Source of the DNA: Plasmodiophora brassicae
Taxonomy: Eukaryota > Endomyxa > Phytomyxea > Plasmodiophorida > Plasmodiophoridae
Direction: 5' to 3'
Length of the DNA: 64,000 nucleotides
Assembly: GCA_039704465.1 (NCBI GenBank)
Contig: JASFAU010000009.1
Span: 1,178,001 to 1,242,000, forward strand
The notes under the pieces were generated by a model. The model saw nothing but the letters and a program-made list of their open reading frames with translations. It had not been told where the DNA came from and ran no database searches. How positions within the stretch are numbered: the stretch's first letter is position 1; each line of letters starts with the position of its first letter. The position numbers and the translations under genes are program-made. Shown piece by piece: positions 44,610 through 57,738 of the stretch.

Positions 44610-47600
44610 ATGGCGTCTTCGCCCCGATCACATCGTCGTCAGCATCGCAGGAGGGCGAACGTCGACCCTAGGCCAGCGTGTCCATGCCAGGTCGTGACGC
44701 GTCGGGTCATGGCCGATCTGGATCGGGTCGGATCCGCACGCGTCTCCCATCTGGCCGCACTTGCCGCGAATCAGCCTGTGGCGTTCCCGCCCGATACGCC
44801 AATCGATATTCTGCTGCAGACTGTATCTCAGCTGTGTGAACATTGCGTGCATGGCATCCTGCGGGCGTTGCAACGGTGGAGGAACGAGCGCCACTCTCTG
44901 CTGCTAGCCGAGTCGGCATCAGCCCAGGTCCATTCTGCCGTCGATATCGTGTTTGCCGAGGCATGCATTGCTGCTCTGTCACGGTATGATGGGCCCATCG
45001 ACGAATCGTTCGCTGTTCATGTCGAGGGCGCCGCCATCGAGCACATGCGAAGGTACGTCGTCCGATGCCGGTGCAGGTCCGGACACAGTTAGCCCACATT
45101 TGGTGGCAGGGAAGCACAAAGACTTGAACACCTGGCTCAGTCGCGCCCGCTCGTCGTGCAATGGTTTTCCTGTTCGGACATGGCGCTTCCGACAGGACGT
45201 CCTGCTTACCTGCTCGACCTGTGGACCCTGCTGATCGGGCACCTGTCCCAAACGAGACTCAACGCGACGATTCGCGCGTTCCTTGGCGATATCGACCGGG
45301 AGGATACACATGTCGCCGTTCAGCTTGTTCGTGGACTTCGGGCCGTCCAGCTGTCGCTGGAAACCGAGGACGCCGTCGAGCAATCGATGGATGTCGTTCG
45401 CGCTCTCCTACGATTGATGGAGGCGACGCAACGCCCTGCTGTTCGCGATGCTGTCACTGAAGCGCTAACTGCGATTCTCTACCCACTCGCGGTACACCGC
45501 TCAGGCTTCGTACGCGCGTCCACGTCATTTTAACGACGCCTTCGGACAGGTTCAGCCGCCGATAACCTCGGTCACCCTCACGAAGTGGTACGCGCTGATG
45601 ACGCACATCTACGTTGATGTTCGCCGACGAGCGCGAAAACCTCGCCAACGGCCTATCGTGTATCCGTTGATGACAGTCGTCCTGTGCGTTTGCGAGCCCG
45701 AGCATTTCATCACGAACTTCGGCGTCCTGCTCGAGGCGCTCATTGCCTTTTATGACGAGCGGGACACGAGGCTGATCGCCTTGGCGTGCATGCAGCGGTT
45801 GTTGCATGTCTACCTTGAGCAGGTTGCGTTTCGGAAGAATGCCACGAGCAACAACCTGGACACTGTCGTTCGGCGGGTCCTGTTCGGCGCTCATCGTCGG
45901 CTGCCTTATGCAGACGGAACGCACCAGATGGAACACGATGGCATGGTGGCCCTGATCCTGACTGTAGCCGAGGGCAAGTTCGACTACTGCCTGGAAGAGG
46001 TATGTCTAGCGGCATCGGCAAGAACACTTCCGGTAACCGATCCTGTCGTCAGGTTATTGTTCGGATGCTGACGATGGCGGGTACGGACTGCATCAACGAG
46101 TACGTGCAGCTGGCGTTACGCGCCCTGATCGCTATCTTTGATCGTGGGGAGCAACGGATGCGTTTGTTCACGTCAACGATAGGGACGCTTGTCCCACCCG
46201 GGTTCCGCCTACAGGTCGGGCCATCAATTCCGACGACGCTAGACGCCATCGACGACCGCCTGCAGAAGTTGCAGACGTTCCGCGCCGCCGATCTCGGTGC
46301 CTGCGCGGACCATATCGGGGCTAGGCTCGGGCAGATCCTCGTGCGCTGTCACTCGCTAGTCGGAGAGACTTTGCTAACCGACGAGCATGCTGAGAAATCG
46401 GCGGCCGCTGCCATGTCGTCTGACGCTGTTATCTCCAGTGACGATTGCTTTCACTGCACGTCCCCAGCGGCGTTGCCGTCGACCAACGTGGAATCAGTGA
46501 CATTGCCTATCGTCGTGTACAGGTTCGCATTGTCTGCGTTGCCATTCGTTGGGGCGCCCACCGTTCCCGATGCCGATCTACTGCGCATGATCTGCCAGGC
46601 CCTGATCCACGTGAATCCAGGTGTACGTGCCGCGGCCGCCTTTGTTGTCGATCACATTCATGCTGGTGACGACGACGACTTGCGCGTCCGATTCATATCG
46701 CGGCTGGCGGATTACTTGCTGAGTGAGGTGCCGATCGGCTGCGTTGCCGTTGCACTGCACCTGCTCGACGTCGTTGCGCGAATCGCCGAGAAGGCCAACC
46801 GGCCCTCGGGGCCCAACGTCGAGGGCTCCGCTTTGCTCTGGCTGACCTCGTCATCCCCGCGCGTTCGTCTGACGTGCCTCCGTATCCTGGACAGTGTCCG
46901 ACGTCAAACGGAGGGCGCCGTTGGTGACGACCTCGGTGTCGAAGTCGGTGACGATGATGATGACGACGTCGTGGAACAAATCCAGGCGCAATCGCCATCG
47001 GTTAGTGCGCCAAGCGCCGTTGTTATCAAGCGTATCTGACGGTATATGCTGCGTGCAGGCATACGAAGGGCGACGTCGAATCAGGCTTTCGGCCATCGAA
47101 TTGATCGAATCTCACGAGGATGCGATTGTTGCTGCAGCGAGCCGTCGATCTCTGCCAGAACTGGAGGGTGTTGCCGCCTGCTCCGAATCGACAGATCAGG
47201 CATGTGCCGTAGCTGATCGCAGCGCGGTCATTGCCCTGTGTGAGCGCTCATCAGCGATCCGCGTTATCCACGCGGCGACCTGCGCAAGCGACCAGGACAG
47301 GTGGTCGTTGATATTGGCTGAGGTCGCACGCTCCCTCGTTGGCGGTGACGGCATTCGTGTCGCCGGTGCCGAGGCCGCTCTACGACTGACAAACTTGATC
47401 ATGGGCAAGTCCAAGGCAGGCGCCGCGAATTCGTCTTCGACAATCTGGCAGCAGCGTAACATTGGCATTCTGGCTTTGGCAACCCGCCCGACACGGTATT
47501 GCATCGAGGCCACCATTCAGGTCGTGCGATCGTCATCGTCTTCGTCGTTGATGGCGGCGATCTGTACGACAGCGCTTGGCAATGTCGCTCCCGACAACAT

Positions 47601-50600
47601 CGACGTCGTTCTGGGCAGTTTGGGTGCCGGCGATGCTGACGGCCCTGAAGTGCGCCTTCGATGCGCCCATGTCCACAGTCTCCTCGCCGAGGGCGTCACT
47701 TCGGAGCTTCTTCACGACAACGACACCCTGCGAATGCGGTTTACGGCTTGGATCGAACGCACCAGAATGCAACTTGAGAGGCACGCTTCGGGTTGCGGTG
47801 CAGAGCTTCAGCACTTTTCGGTCGTTGTCGAACGGATTGCTGGGCAGTGTTACGCAGCTCCCAGCAGCCGTCCTCTGGACCACGCCCTTCGCGTCTCGAC
47901 GTTCACAACTCTAGCACGAATCGGGAGAGGACAGGATGCGACTACGTTGGCGGCAATGGCCGCACTTCTGCTGGGGCCCTACTTTGAAGCCGACGGTGCC
48001 ATCCCGGATGCGGTCAGTACCTGTACGCTTCCTTCCGTTCGCCTCAGACTAATCGCGCCAGTACACAGGTCGTTTTCCCATGGGTGCATAGCGCTTTACG
48101 GAATCCCCGGCTTGACATTCGCGATGTCGGCTCTCTGGCGCTGCACAATCTTCTCACGTCATGCACGTCGCCGGCTCTGGTTACTCATTACCTGGCGAAT
48201 TGCTACGGCGGCGATTCCATCGTTGCGAGGCGGTACTTCCTTGTCCTGGGCGAATTCTGGATGAACGACATCCGTGCGAGGATCCCGCTGCCCGAGCTAG
48301 TCCATTTGGTCGTGTACAAACTGGGCGATTCGTCGTTCACGGTCCGGTCGATGGCTCTGGACATGATACCCGTGCTGGCGGAGAAGGTATTTGACGTTCG
48401 ACGTTCCGCATCGCATTTGCATGGCGTCTGACCGTTTGTTCGAACAGCGCCCTGGCCGCGTTTCCGGTCGACATGCCCCGCACATGATCGTTACGTCTCG
48501 TCTGCAAGATTCGTATTTGCAGGCCCAGGTTGAAATATCGTCGCGCCTTGCCCACGAGTACGCCGATTGCCGCAGCGAATTCGTCGCTACTCTCTCGAGA
48601 TACCTGCCGGCAGTGCCGTCGATGGACAAGCTCATCATGCTACGCTACGGGCAGCCATGGATACACGGCATTGACCTGGCGGGTCCTCTGGGCAACAACA
48701 TCCTGGAACTGCTGTTTCGCGTGTCTGTCGAACATGGTAATGCAGCGCGCGTCCATTGTCGGCGTGCGTTTCTGAACGTGTGTGCACAGGGACACATTTC
48801 GCAGTTGAATTGCAGTCGATCTGGAGAGAACTGGCAAGGACCGTACCCTCCAACGTCATCGTCACGCTCCGATTCCTGGTCCTGAAATGCAGTCTCATCG
48901 ACATGAACGAAAACGACGCCGGGTCCAGGCTCGTCATCGACACGTCCAAGCGAATCGCCCTGTACCTGTCAAGAGTGGCACCGACGGAAACGATTCAAAC
49001 GATGATTGCCGAAATCGAAGATGACCCTGATCCCGTTCTTGGTCACGTTCTGCCCGCTGCGGCAGCATCGGCGCCATTCGTTGATGAAGTCGGCTTACTA
49101 CACGCGACATTGCAACGGCTGGATCAGCAGCCGCCTTCCGAGAAGCGCTCCCCTGTCCATCACCTGTACCCACCATCCGAGGTCGCTTTGGAGGTGATGC
49201 ACTCGTCCCTGTCGGCGTACTCACCCGTGGTGGACTCGTAGGTTGGAGGCGGATATGCGGGTCATCGACCTGGACAGAGGAAGAAATCTCCAGTCAGGGC
49301 ATCCACGGTTCCTATGGGCAAGCCGTCCAGCTCCGCTGTTGCCCTGATGCTGCTGGTCGAAGTCGCCTACGAAATGGACCCCAGTGTGCTGTCGCCGTTC
49401 CAGTCGCATATCATGTTCGTGATTCACGTGGCCTTGATTGCTCTCGACCACGACGTGTTCGCCATTCGCGACAGTGCCAAGTTCATTCTTGTCAACCTGA
49501 TCCATGCTGTCAGTTTCCGCGGCATGCCCGATGCCGATGCCGATAGCAATCGCGTCAACGAGGTGCGCTGTTGCATGTTGATGGTTCGTTGTGCACCTGC
49601 CGATGAATATACGCATAGGATGAACACCGCCGACGTGTCGCGCGGCGTAGTGACGCTCGTCGCCTGATGGACAAGCTGATGTCAACGGAAGGCAAGGCGC
49701 CATGGCCTCGCGAGATGATCAGCGAGAGCAACCTGACGTTGCCGTCGGCGGACGCCATGGCATCCGTCGTCGAGAGTCTGGTCCGGCTGTGCGATGTCGA
49801 CCGGAACGGCGTCGTTGCACGGCAATGGGCTCGGCACGCCCTGCGCTGGGCGACGCGGTTCCGGGCGCGATCCCCACTGATATCGTCAAGGTCCTATCAG
49901 ATCTGCCGCATCCTGACGGACACCATGGACGTCCCTGAGTTGCATGCCTGCGTCAAGGAGCTGGAACCCGCACTGAGCGTTGTCGACGACGTCGTCAGCG
50001 ATATCCTCGCTACGCTCGTCGTCACGTGCGACCGTTTGCCGAAGGCCGACGCACGTGGGCTTGGAGCCTTCCCCGCATTACTCTGGAGATGCGTCGACTT
50101 GATCGGCAATGACGCATCACCGGGGCATGTGTTTGTTCACGCGGCGTCGCTCCTCATCCTCGTCCTGGACAAGATTGAGGTGGACGACCAGGCCGTCCGA
50201 ATTGCCATCATGCGTATGCGACCGGCGCCCTTCTCCGGCCTGCAACCTCTCGTGCTTCGTGGGCTCAGCCGGGAGGTTAGGGATGCTCGTCTGGTGTTTA
50301 CGGCCGTCCCTGACATTGTGTGCTCAGGTTACCAGACAGCCCGCGTGGGTGCTACTTTCACGCCTGACAGCGTCAACGTTCGGGGCATTCATCGACCCAT
50401 CCGATTCCCGAATCCTCGTGAACGTCGCTGCCCTGCTTCCATGGCTGGAGCAGGGCACTGGCGGGCCGGCCTCGGTCGCCGCCATTCGGGGCGTACGCCG
50501 CGCGTGCGAGCAGGCGAATCCCGACATGGGCGTTGTGATGGCGGCGTACGAAAGAGGCCGACTAGAGTCGCTGAGCGAGGCTGTCGGTCCCCCAATGGCC

Positions 50601-51478
50601 CAGTGGATGAAGTACGTGTCGGGACGATTGCGGCCGTTGTCGAGATGCGTTAACACGGGGTCGTGTCTAGGCATTACGGGGACGCGAGGCCGATAGCCAT
50701 CTGGACGGACATGCTTCGCGACGGCCCTGTGGACCTGCAGCGACACGTGCTGGTGCTGATGGGCAGCGTTCTGACGCATCTGGACTGGACGTGCGCTCAG
50801 ATTCGCGGGCCGCAAGGCTTAACCCTCGTGCAGACGCTGCTGGACCTGCAGGACAGCCATCCTGCGCTGCGCCCCGAAACGATCCGATGCGTTGAAGTCG
50901 TTCTGCAGCGCACGTGCGGCTCACACGCTTGCGTGCCCTGGCTGAACGCAGCCGGTGATGACGACATCGCGGGCAGCCGATCAGCGTCGCCTGTCGCATC
51001 TCGGCAGCCCTCACTTCCACCGGCACCCGGTTCCCTCCCGCCTCCAGGACCGCCGTCAGCAGCGCCTAGACCCATTTCGCCAACGCCAGCGCCTGCGTTC
51101 TCTCCTGTCCGGCCCGCGCGAACGAACGCGCCTGACCTGGGTGCGGCGGGCGCGCCGCCCGGGTCGCCGTCGCCGGCTCGCCAGTCGGAGCAGGAGATCC
51201 AGGAGTTCACCTGGAGCGGCGAATGGGCTCGCAGACGACGCCAGCTGTACTGGCAGCACTCGCGGCGCCTGTCGCTCATCTCCAGCCGGGGGCCGCCTGG
51301 CGAAACGCCCGCGCCGCCCAAGCCCCCGTCCGAGTCGCCGCGCCCGACCTTGCACCGCGCCCCCTCCATGCTCTATCCGGCTCTGTACCGGCAGCACAGC
51401 AGCGGAATGACCAGCACGCCGGTAAGGAAGGATGTTCGGCAGCGCCGTCGTGTAATCCCCCTGCAAGGGCCCCCCTAA
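44610..51478 (+). CDS. Furry/Tao3/PAG1-type cell-morphogenesis protein
   Basis: Twelve exons (44610-45052, 45110-45491, 45550-45999, 46053-47000, 47059-48012, 48069-48386, 48448-48736, 48790-49226, 49278-49562, 49619-50327, 50371-50611, 50671-51478) give 2,087 residues in phase. The part around VYPLMTVVLCVCEPEHFITN to KFDYCLEE aligns with the conserved N-terminal region of Furry. HEAT/ARM-like helices continue. The C-terminal 150 residues are Pro/Ser-rich and low complexity. Furry scaffolds NDR-kinase/Mob signalling for polarity and division. At 2,087 residues it is shorter than animal Furry and near Tao3 size. Start could also be Met 44709. Exon 10-11 (43-nt intron) is the least certain join. 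Confidence 0.82.
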
Positions 51479-51708
51479 ACGCGATCGCAGAGCACACCGA
51501 TGGCGTCGCCGACAGCGGCCGGCGCCCGACACACGAACTGGGCGGCGAACGACGGCTTCGGTTTCCTACGACGGCGGTCGTCGGCCCATCTGCCATCGGC
51601 GCCGTCGATGACGATCGTGTCGCAGTCGTCGGCGGCGTCGCCCTCGATCGACAGGTCGCTGCCTGGCGCCCGGGGCCCGTCCCCGACGCGTTCGGCGAGT
51701 CGCAGCAT
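51475..51708 (-). CDS. Small unknown acidic/basic protein
   Basis: A 77-residue frame reads coding-like (an acidic run DGPRAPGSDLSIEGDAADD, then RRRRKPKPSF). The frame stays open further upstream to about 51770 (YDGGDAGSSLMLRL), so the start may be earlier or in another exon. Its stop overlaps the stop of Furry tail to tail by two bases. No domain is recognised. Confidence 0.4.
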   Translation of the reverse strand: MLRLAERVGDGPRAPGSDLSIEGDAADDCDTIVIDGADGRWADDRRRRKPKPSFAAQFVCRAPAAVGDAIGVLCDRV

Positions 51709-51919
51709 CAGGCTGGAGCCCGCGTCACCTCCATCGTAGACGACGCAGCACCATACGTATATGAATATAGGTCATCAGGATGGCGCCCCCTCCACCGGGC
51801 GAACGTTCGCTGGACTGCCGCTGGGGTTCGGCCGGGTCGTTAGGGTACGGGTCTGGCACGCGTAGATATTCAGGTACCGGCCGGCCGACTGTCCGGTAAC
51901 AGTAGTTGTTTAAGACACG

Positions 51920-52812
51920 ATGTCGAGCGAGTGCATCCAGGACGACGACCTGCTCGTCTGGGTGCGCCTGCCTGGCCTCGACGACCTGATGACGATGGAC
52001 GCGTTGCGCGCGCCCATCCGGGACCCGTCCCCGGTGCGCCTCCTCGACTACGCGATGACGCCGTTCGCCCTGTGCCTAGCCGGGGACCCGACCGAGCACT
52101 GGGCCGAGCTTCTGCTGGACGATCCGGTGCTGCCGTACGTCCCCGGCGACCAGCGCCCATTGTATGCGCGGTGCCCTAATGTCGACTGCAGATCGCGCGC
52201 CGGGAAGCGTCACCGGGCGTCTGCCGCCGAGGACGACGTCAGTAGCATCGCGACGATCGCGAAGGATCCCCTGGTCGCCATCACGCAGCCTCGACCTGCG
52301 AAGCGTGCCCGGTGCTGCCAGGCGTCCGACCCGGCTCCACGATGCGAGGCGCCGGTGCCTCAGCGACCCCACCAACCTGCTCCTGACGTCGAACGGCAAG
52401 GGCAACCAGCCTCCACAGGTTGTCACATACCCGTTGCTGGGTCCCTGGTCAAGGATCCAGTGGCAGCGGCCGCCGCCCGCGTTCCCAAGCATGCTCGGTA
52501 CAACACCAGGGTTGCCTGCGTCCACTGCAGGTCAGTAATCGTGCCGCTGCTGGATGGTGGGCGCTCACTGACGAATGGCTGGCAAACAGCAAACACAAGC
52601 TGCGGTGCGATCGCAATCGGCCCTGCCAGCGGTGCGTGAACACGGGCAGGGGCGATTCGTGCGTCGACCGCGAACGGGCGCGACGACGCCGACGTGCGTC
52701 CCCTGCTGGACAGCCGAATCCGCTACCTGATCCGTGTCAGCAGCCGGTACGACCAGAGCACCACCACGAGTGCGGCCGTTCCGTACTCGATCTATTTACA
52801 CTGTGTATATAA
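51920..52812 (+). CDS. Zn2Cys6 (Gal4-type) DNA-binding protein
   Basis: Exons 51920-52530 and 52590-52812 give 277 residues. A 59-nt intron splits the zinc cluster: ACVHC / SKHKLRCDRNRPCQRC, then VNTGRGDSC. Spacing is C-x2-C-x6-C-x5-C-x2-C-x8-C, the binuclear zinc cluster. The basic run RERARRRRR follows. The N-terminal 80 residues are acidic and hydrophobic, possibly an activation domain; the middle is Pro/Ala-rich. Unusually, the zinc cluster lies toward the C-terminus. Zn2Cys6 proteins are mostly fungal but occur sparsely in other protists. The far C-terminus after 52690 is uncertain. Confidence 0.7.
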
Positions 52813-53042
52813 ATCGAACGCAATGGGCGGGGGCGACGTCAGCGAATGGCTCGCGTGGCACAGCGAGAATCGTGGGGGTGCATCAGGAGCTGACCCGGTC
52901 CTCAACACGTTTGTACACACGAGATTCGCCCGTCCCCGGGTGAGGTTGTTCTTGAACCCCGAGATATTTGTCTCGGTTCGTGCAGCCTGGACGGGAGATG
53001 GCGAGCCGCCGCCGCCGAAGGCCGAACCGGCAGGCGACTGCC

Positions 53043-55285
53043 ATGGCCGTCGTCGTGCTCATCATGTGCACCGGCGTCCGGGGCGACAACCTTTGTCAGC
53101 GCGTCGCCGCCACGCTTCCCAACGCCTGCACGGCGACGACCTTGTTCGTGTGTCGGCTTGGCGCGCGTGACCCGGGAGCGGATTCACTGACCCGTGCGCC
53201 CCTCCCCCTGCAGCGAGTTCCCCACGCAGGGATCCCTGATCAGCGGTCGGGATGCGGTTGATCAGCAGCGACACGCGACCCGCGCACGCGACTCATCGGC
53301 GAGTGTGTCTCCACAGGGAACGTCGACTCGTCCTGGTGGGCCGGGCTGTCGAACCTGGGCGCCATCCAAGTCCTGTACACCGTTTTCTCATTGCTGCTTT
53401 GCGTTTGCGCACACTGAGCACGCGGGGGCGCGCAGGGCCCTGAACGGCAACGACATCACCGGCATCAACGACGGCGCCCTGGGTGCGTTCTCGGGCGTCC
53501 AGGCCCTGTACGTCCCCGTTCGTGGTCGACGAGGCGACCGCCGCCTGACGTGTGGACACCTGCGGTCTCCATAGGTACCTGAACGATAACAAGATCGTGT
53601 CACTGACGCAGAATGCCTTCGTCGGCATGTACTCCCTGGCGGCCATGTCAGTCAGAAGGGCCTGCCCCCAGCTGACACCATTGCGCTGACCGACGACCGA
53701 TGTGGACAGATACCTGAACAACAACGTACTGCAATCGGTTGGCGATCACACGTTCGACGTTGTGGCCGGCACACTGAACACGTTGTCGGGCGTCGTGTTA
53801 AAACGCTGCCGTGTTCGACCGCCGATTAACGTGTTGGCGTTCGTCGTAGGGCCCTGTACGACAACGCCCAGCTGGTGTCGTTACCTGTGAACCTGTTCGC
53901 CATGATGAACGTGATGGGGTCCGCATCCTACGAGTCCGTCCGCGCGCATGGCAACGTACGCGACCTTGTTGCTGATTCGGGGCGTGCACCCGTTCAGGGG
54001 CATCACAATGGACACGGGCATGTCGTCGCTGACCTGCATCCCGTACGCCCCGCCTCAGGGCGCCTACCTGCACCCGTCTGGATTGCCATATTGCTCCCCG
54101 CGTGTGTCCCTTGCACCTGGAGCCGGCCCGACATCGCCCGGCGATACTCATGTGTGAATGTCGGTAGCAACGCCCGCACCCACTCCGAAGCCGACGCCCG
54201 CACCCACTCCGGCACCCACTCCGAGGCCGACGCCCGCACCCACCCCGAGGCCAACGCCCGCACCGACACCCGCACCCACGCCCGCACCCACTCCGGCACC
54301 CACTCCCGCACCGACACCGGCGCCGACTCCGGCACCCACTCCAGCACCCACTCCCGCACCAACTCCCGCACCGACACCGGTGCCGACTCCGGCACCCACT
54401 CCGGCACCGACGGCCGCACCGACATCCGCACCGACACTCGGGCCTACACGTGCACCTACACCCGGGCCGACACCTGCACCGACGCCCGGGCGCACGCCCG
54501 TGCCACCAACCGTCGTGCGCAGCATACCCGCACCGGTGGCCACGCCCGTACCCGCACCCGGTACTGCTGCGCCTGCTTCGACGCCCGCATCTTCGGCAGC
54601 GGCCCCGCTAATGTCGACATTGGGTCGTGGCGGCGGGGCTCTGCGGTCGCCCAGCGTACGCCCGCGGTCGCTCCCTGCATGGTCGGGCCCGTTGCTGACG
54701 TGAAGACGTTTGGTAGCGCGCCGCCCCGTCCGGCATGGCCATTCCGACCAGGTCCACGATGCGGCAGGTGCAGACGGTAAACGATGCCTGCCATACACGC
54801 CATCGCCGATCTGTCCCTGACATCGCCGCGCGCGTCGTCAGCAACGCCACCTGGGGAGGGGTACGACGTCATCCGCGCGCCCACGTACCGCAGAGCCGCT
54901 GTCGCAAGCGTCGTCGTCGCCGCCGCTGGCAGTTGATGCGAAAGTGATCGTCCTCATGGTCTTCATCGCCGCCTTCGTCATTGCGTTTACTGCCATCGCC
55001 GTCACGTACTGGGGGCGCCGCCGCCACACGCTCCAGTACACGCAGCGCGCGTTCATGACCCGGGGCGCCCACGACCTGTCGTCCCTGCCGCCGCCGTCGT
55101 ACTTCAGCACGGCGACGTCCGTCCAGACGATCGCGTCCGTGCCGCGGACGTCCCCGATCGACAAGTACATCCGGCACGTGGAGGCGCGAGGCGGCGTCGC
55201 GCGCGACAAGTTCAACCAAGGGGCGCACACGACGACCTCCAGCGTGGGCACGACCACCTGGGGCGCCTCCCTACCACGAACCTGA
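53043..55285 (+). CDS. Leucine-rich-repeat receptor-like protein with Thr-Pro stalk and one TM
   Basis: Eleven exons (53043-53149, 53214-53245, 53317-53374, 53436-53507, 53575-53646, 53710-53784, 53850-53918, 53998-54101, 54168-54699, 54752-54776, 54842-55285) give 529 residues. There is a signal peptide ([14 protein letters not shown]). The LRRs are typically one per exon: [78 protein letters not shown] Cys-containing cap follows, then a long Thr-Pro-Ala-Pro stalk, a TM segment ([20 protein letters not shown]) and a tail of about 95 residues. It is a plausible surface receptor or adhesin. There is no kinase domain. Confidence 0.8.
54168..54500 (+). repeat. Thr-Pro-Ala-Pro coding repeat (12-bp-like units)
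   Basis: Near-perfect repeats of ACGCCCGCACCC / ACTCCGGCACCC units encode TPAP in frame with the LRR gene. They form its stalk. Other frames give Gly-Ala-Val or His-Thr-Arg repeats that should be ignored. Such arrays are prone to length variation. Confidence 0.9.
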
Positions 55286-55578
55286 CCCGCCATTTTACTG
55301 ATCACTCTGCTGGGCCCGCCGTCAGACTGGTGGTAGCTGCAGTCGTGCACTGGCAGACCCTATTTTGGGCAGCGGGCGGCCGGCCGGGCTTGGCCCCGCC
55401 CAGAGGCGTCGTTCCCGAAAAATGGCGGCCATCACCGAGGCGAGCAAAATTCGCCGGGCGGACTGAGGGGGAAGGGGATTCGCCCGCAGCGATCGACAGT
55501 TCGGGGGGATAGAGCGACGCGCGGCGCTGTTGTTCGCACGGCGGACGGCGTTGGCGCACGTCGAGTCCGTCACCGGAT

Positions 55579-57609
55579 ATGGCAGCGCCGTCGGTGCTCT
55601 CGGTCGTGGTGACGTCGGACCAGGTGACGTTGGCGGGCGTGCAGGACGACGGTCAGTGTATGTGTGCGGTGGCCCGCCCGTCGACGACGACGACCCCTGA
55701 ACGTGGCGTGTGCGATGATTCCGTAGCTGTCGACCCGTCGCTGTCCGAGCTGGACCGGTTCGACGCGCTGGTGCAGTCGGAGATTGACGCCCAACGATTG
55801 CTGTGCGTCCGGCGCCTGGCGCACCTGTCGGCGTCGCTGCCGCCACCCGACCTGACGGCGCGTATTATCCCACGCCTGGGCCGCATCGCATGCGACCCGG
55901 AATCGTCCGTGCGCGTATCGTTGTGCACCGAACTGCCGCACCTGCAACGCCTCCTGGTCCTGTCGTCGGCGTCGGCCTCGTGCATCCCGACCGTGTCGAC
56001 GCTGCTGGCGGACACGGACGTCGACGTGCGCCAAGGGGCCATCGACGCGGCCCTGCTCATCTCACAGTACCTGTCCGACAGGGAGTGCTGGCGAGAGTTG
56101 GTGCCCGTTGCACGCGCCCTGATCGCGCAGACCGCCGACGACCTGCGCGCCACCGGCGCCCAGCTCGTCCTGCGCCTGGCCCGTTGGGTTGCGCCTGGTG
56201 ACGCGCGCGCGATCTTCACCGACCTCCTGCCGTCGCTGCTGGCCGATGCGTCGTTCCGCGTCCGGAAGGGCGTCGCCGTGGCGCTCGCCGACGCGGCCGC
56301 TGGCAGGCTGCCGACCGACACGGCGAACCTGCTGCCACCCGTCGTCGAGGCGCTGGCCAAGGATCCTATCTGGAGCGTCCGACAGGCTGCCATACAGGCG
56401 ATCAACGCCGTTGCCGACTGCCTCGTGGACCGGGCGATCTTCATCCCCGTCATGGTCCGCGCCTGCGACGACGCGTCCAGGTGGGTGCGTAACCAGGCGC
56501 ACCTGTCGCTGGGCCAGTTCCTGTACCGGTTGCCGGCCGAGGCCATCGACGCCGACCTCCTGTCGCTCTACACGCGCATACCGACCCTGCCGCACGACGC
56601 CAGCGACAACGACGCCAATTTCGCGTGCGCCTTCGACTTCCCAGGTCGGTGTGAGGTACCGGGTCAACCGTCGCGCTAACGTTTACTGGTTCGCCAGCCG
56701 TCATTGCGCGCATCGGCAGCGGGCGCTGGCCTGAAGTGTCGGTCGCGTACCTGTCGCTGTGCCACGACCCGAAGTTCAAGGTGCGACGCACGCTGGCCTA
56801 CTCGTTGCATGCGGTCGCGCGGGTCCTCGGCCCCGAGCTGACGGACGCGGTCCTTGCCGAGTACTTTGGACTGTTCTTCAAGGACCTGGAAGAGGTGCGC
56901 GCGGGCATCGTGGCCACTGTGGCCGACGTGCTGCGCGCCATGTCGCCCCAGGCCCGCCTGCGCCATGTTGACATGCTGTGGGAGATCCAGCGCGAGACGA
57001 ACCACAACTGGAGGTGCGTTGTCGCGCGCGAACGCCCCCTTCCGCTGGTGCGGCTTATGCGTGTCCGTTAGGTTTCGCTGGCAGTTAGCGGGGCAGCTCG
57101 TCGACCTGTCGTCCATGCTCACGTCCGACGCGCTGTACACGACCGTAATAGCGCTTGCCCTGCAACTCCTGCACGACAGGGTGGCCGCGGTTCGGAAGGC
57201 CGCTCTGCAGGCGGTCGGCCCACTGCTGATGCAGTGTTCCGGTGAGGCGTACGACGAGCTCCTGTCCGATTGCCTGGCGCTGGCGTCGGCATCGGCCTGC
57301 CATGACCGGCAGCTGTTCGCTCTGCTGTGCCAGTCGCTGCTGGGGACGATCCCGCCCATGAGGTTCCGTCTGCACTTCCTGGCGCCCATGACGGCCCTGG
57401 CCTCTGACCGGGTCATCAACGTGCGACGAACTCTAGAGCGGGTCCTGAACGACATCCCCAGAGAATCGCCGTTCTACAGCGACCCCGCCATCGTCAGCGC
57501 GAAGGCCTTGCTGCGGGAGGCCGACCAGCAAGTCGCGATACGAAAGGCAGCGCCGCCATCGCATACGGCCGCGCCGGTACCCGCAATCCAATCAGCAACC
57601 GCAACATGA
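55579..57609 (+). CDS. PP4R1-like phosphatase regulatory subunit (HEAT repeats)
   Basis: Exons 55579-56644, 56698-57013 and 57072-57609 give 639 residues. HEAT repeats fill the length, for example DVDVRQGAIDAALLISQYL and SFRVRKGVAVALADAA. The second exon (FP / AVIARIGSGRWPEV, KVRRTLAYSLHAVARVLG) and the junction NWR / FRWQLAGQLVDLSS match the serine/threonine phosphatase 4 regulatory subunit 1 pattern. A related PP2A A-type scaffold is the alternative. The Ala/Pro-rich C-terminus ends in a low-complexity tail. Confidence 0.8.
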
Positions 57610-57738
57610 CGACGAGTGAGCCTGGACGAGTTCGTCACTATATATATTGAACGACAATGCTGGCGATTTCCACGATGGCGCGTATCGACAGCGACAGCCG
57701 CACGCCCGGCAGCGGCACAGCCGGGAACCAACCACCGC

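Noticed and set aside
54168..54798. Long Gly-Ala-Val repeat frame on the minus strand and Thr-His-Arg frame on the plus strand
   Set aside because: Both are alternate readings of the Thr-Pro-Ala-Pro stalk of the LRR gene.
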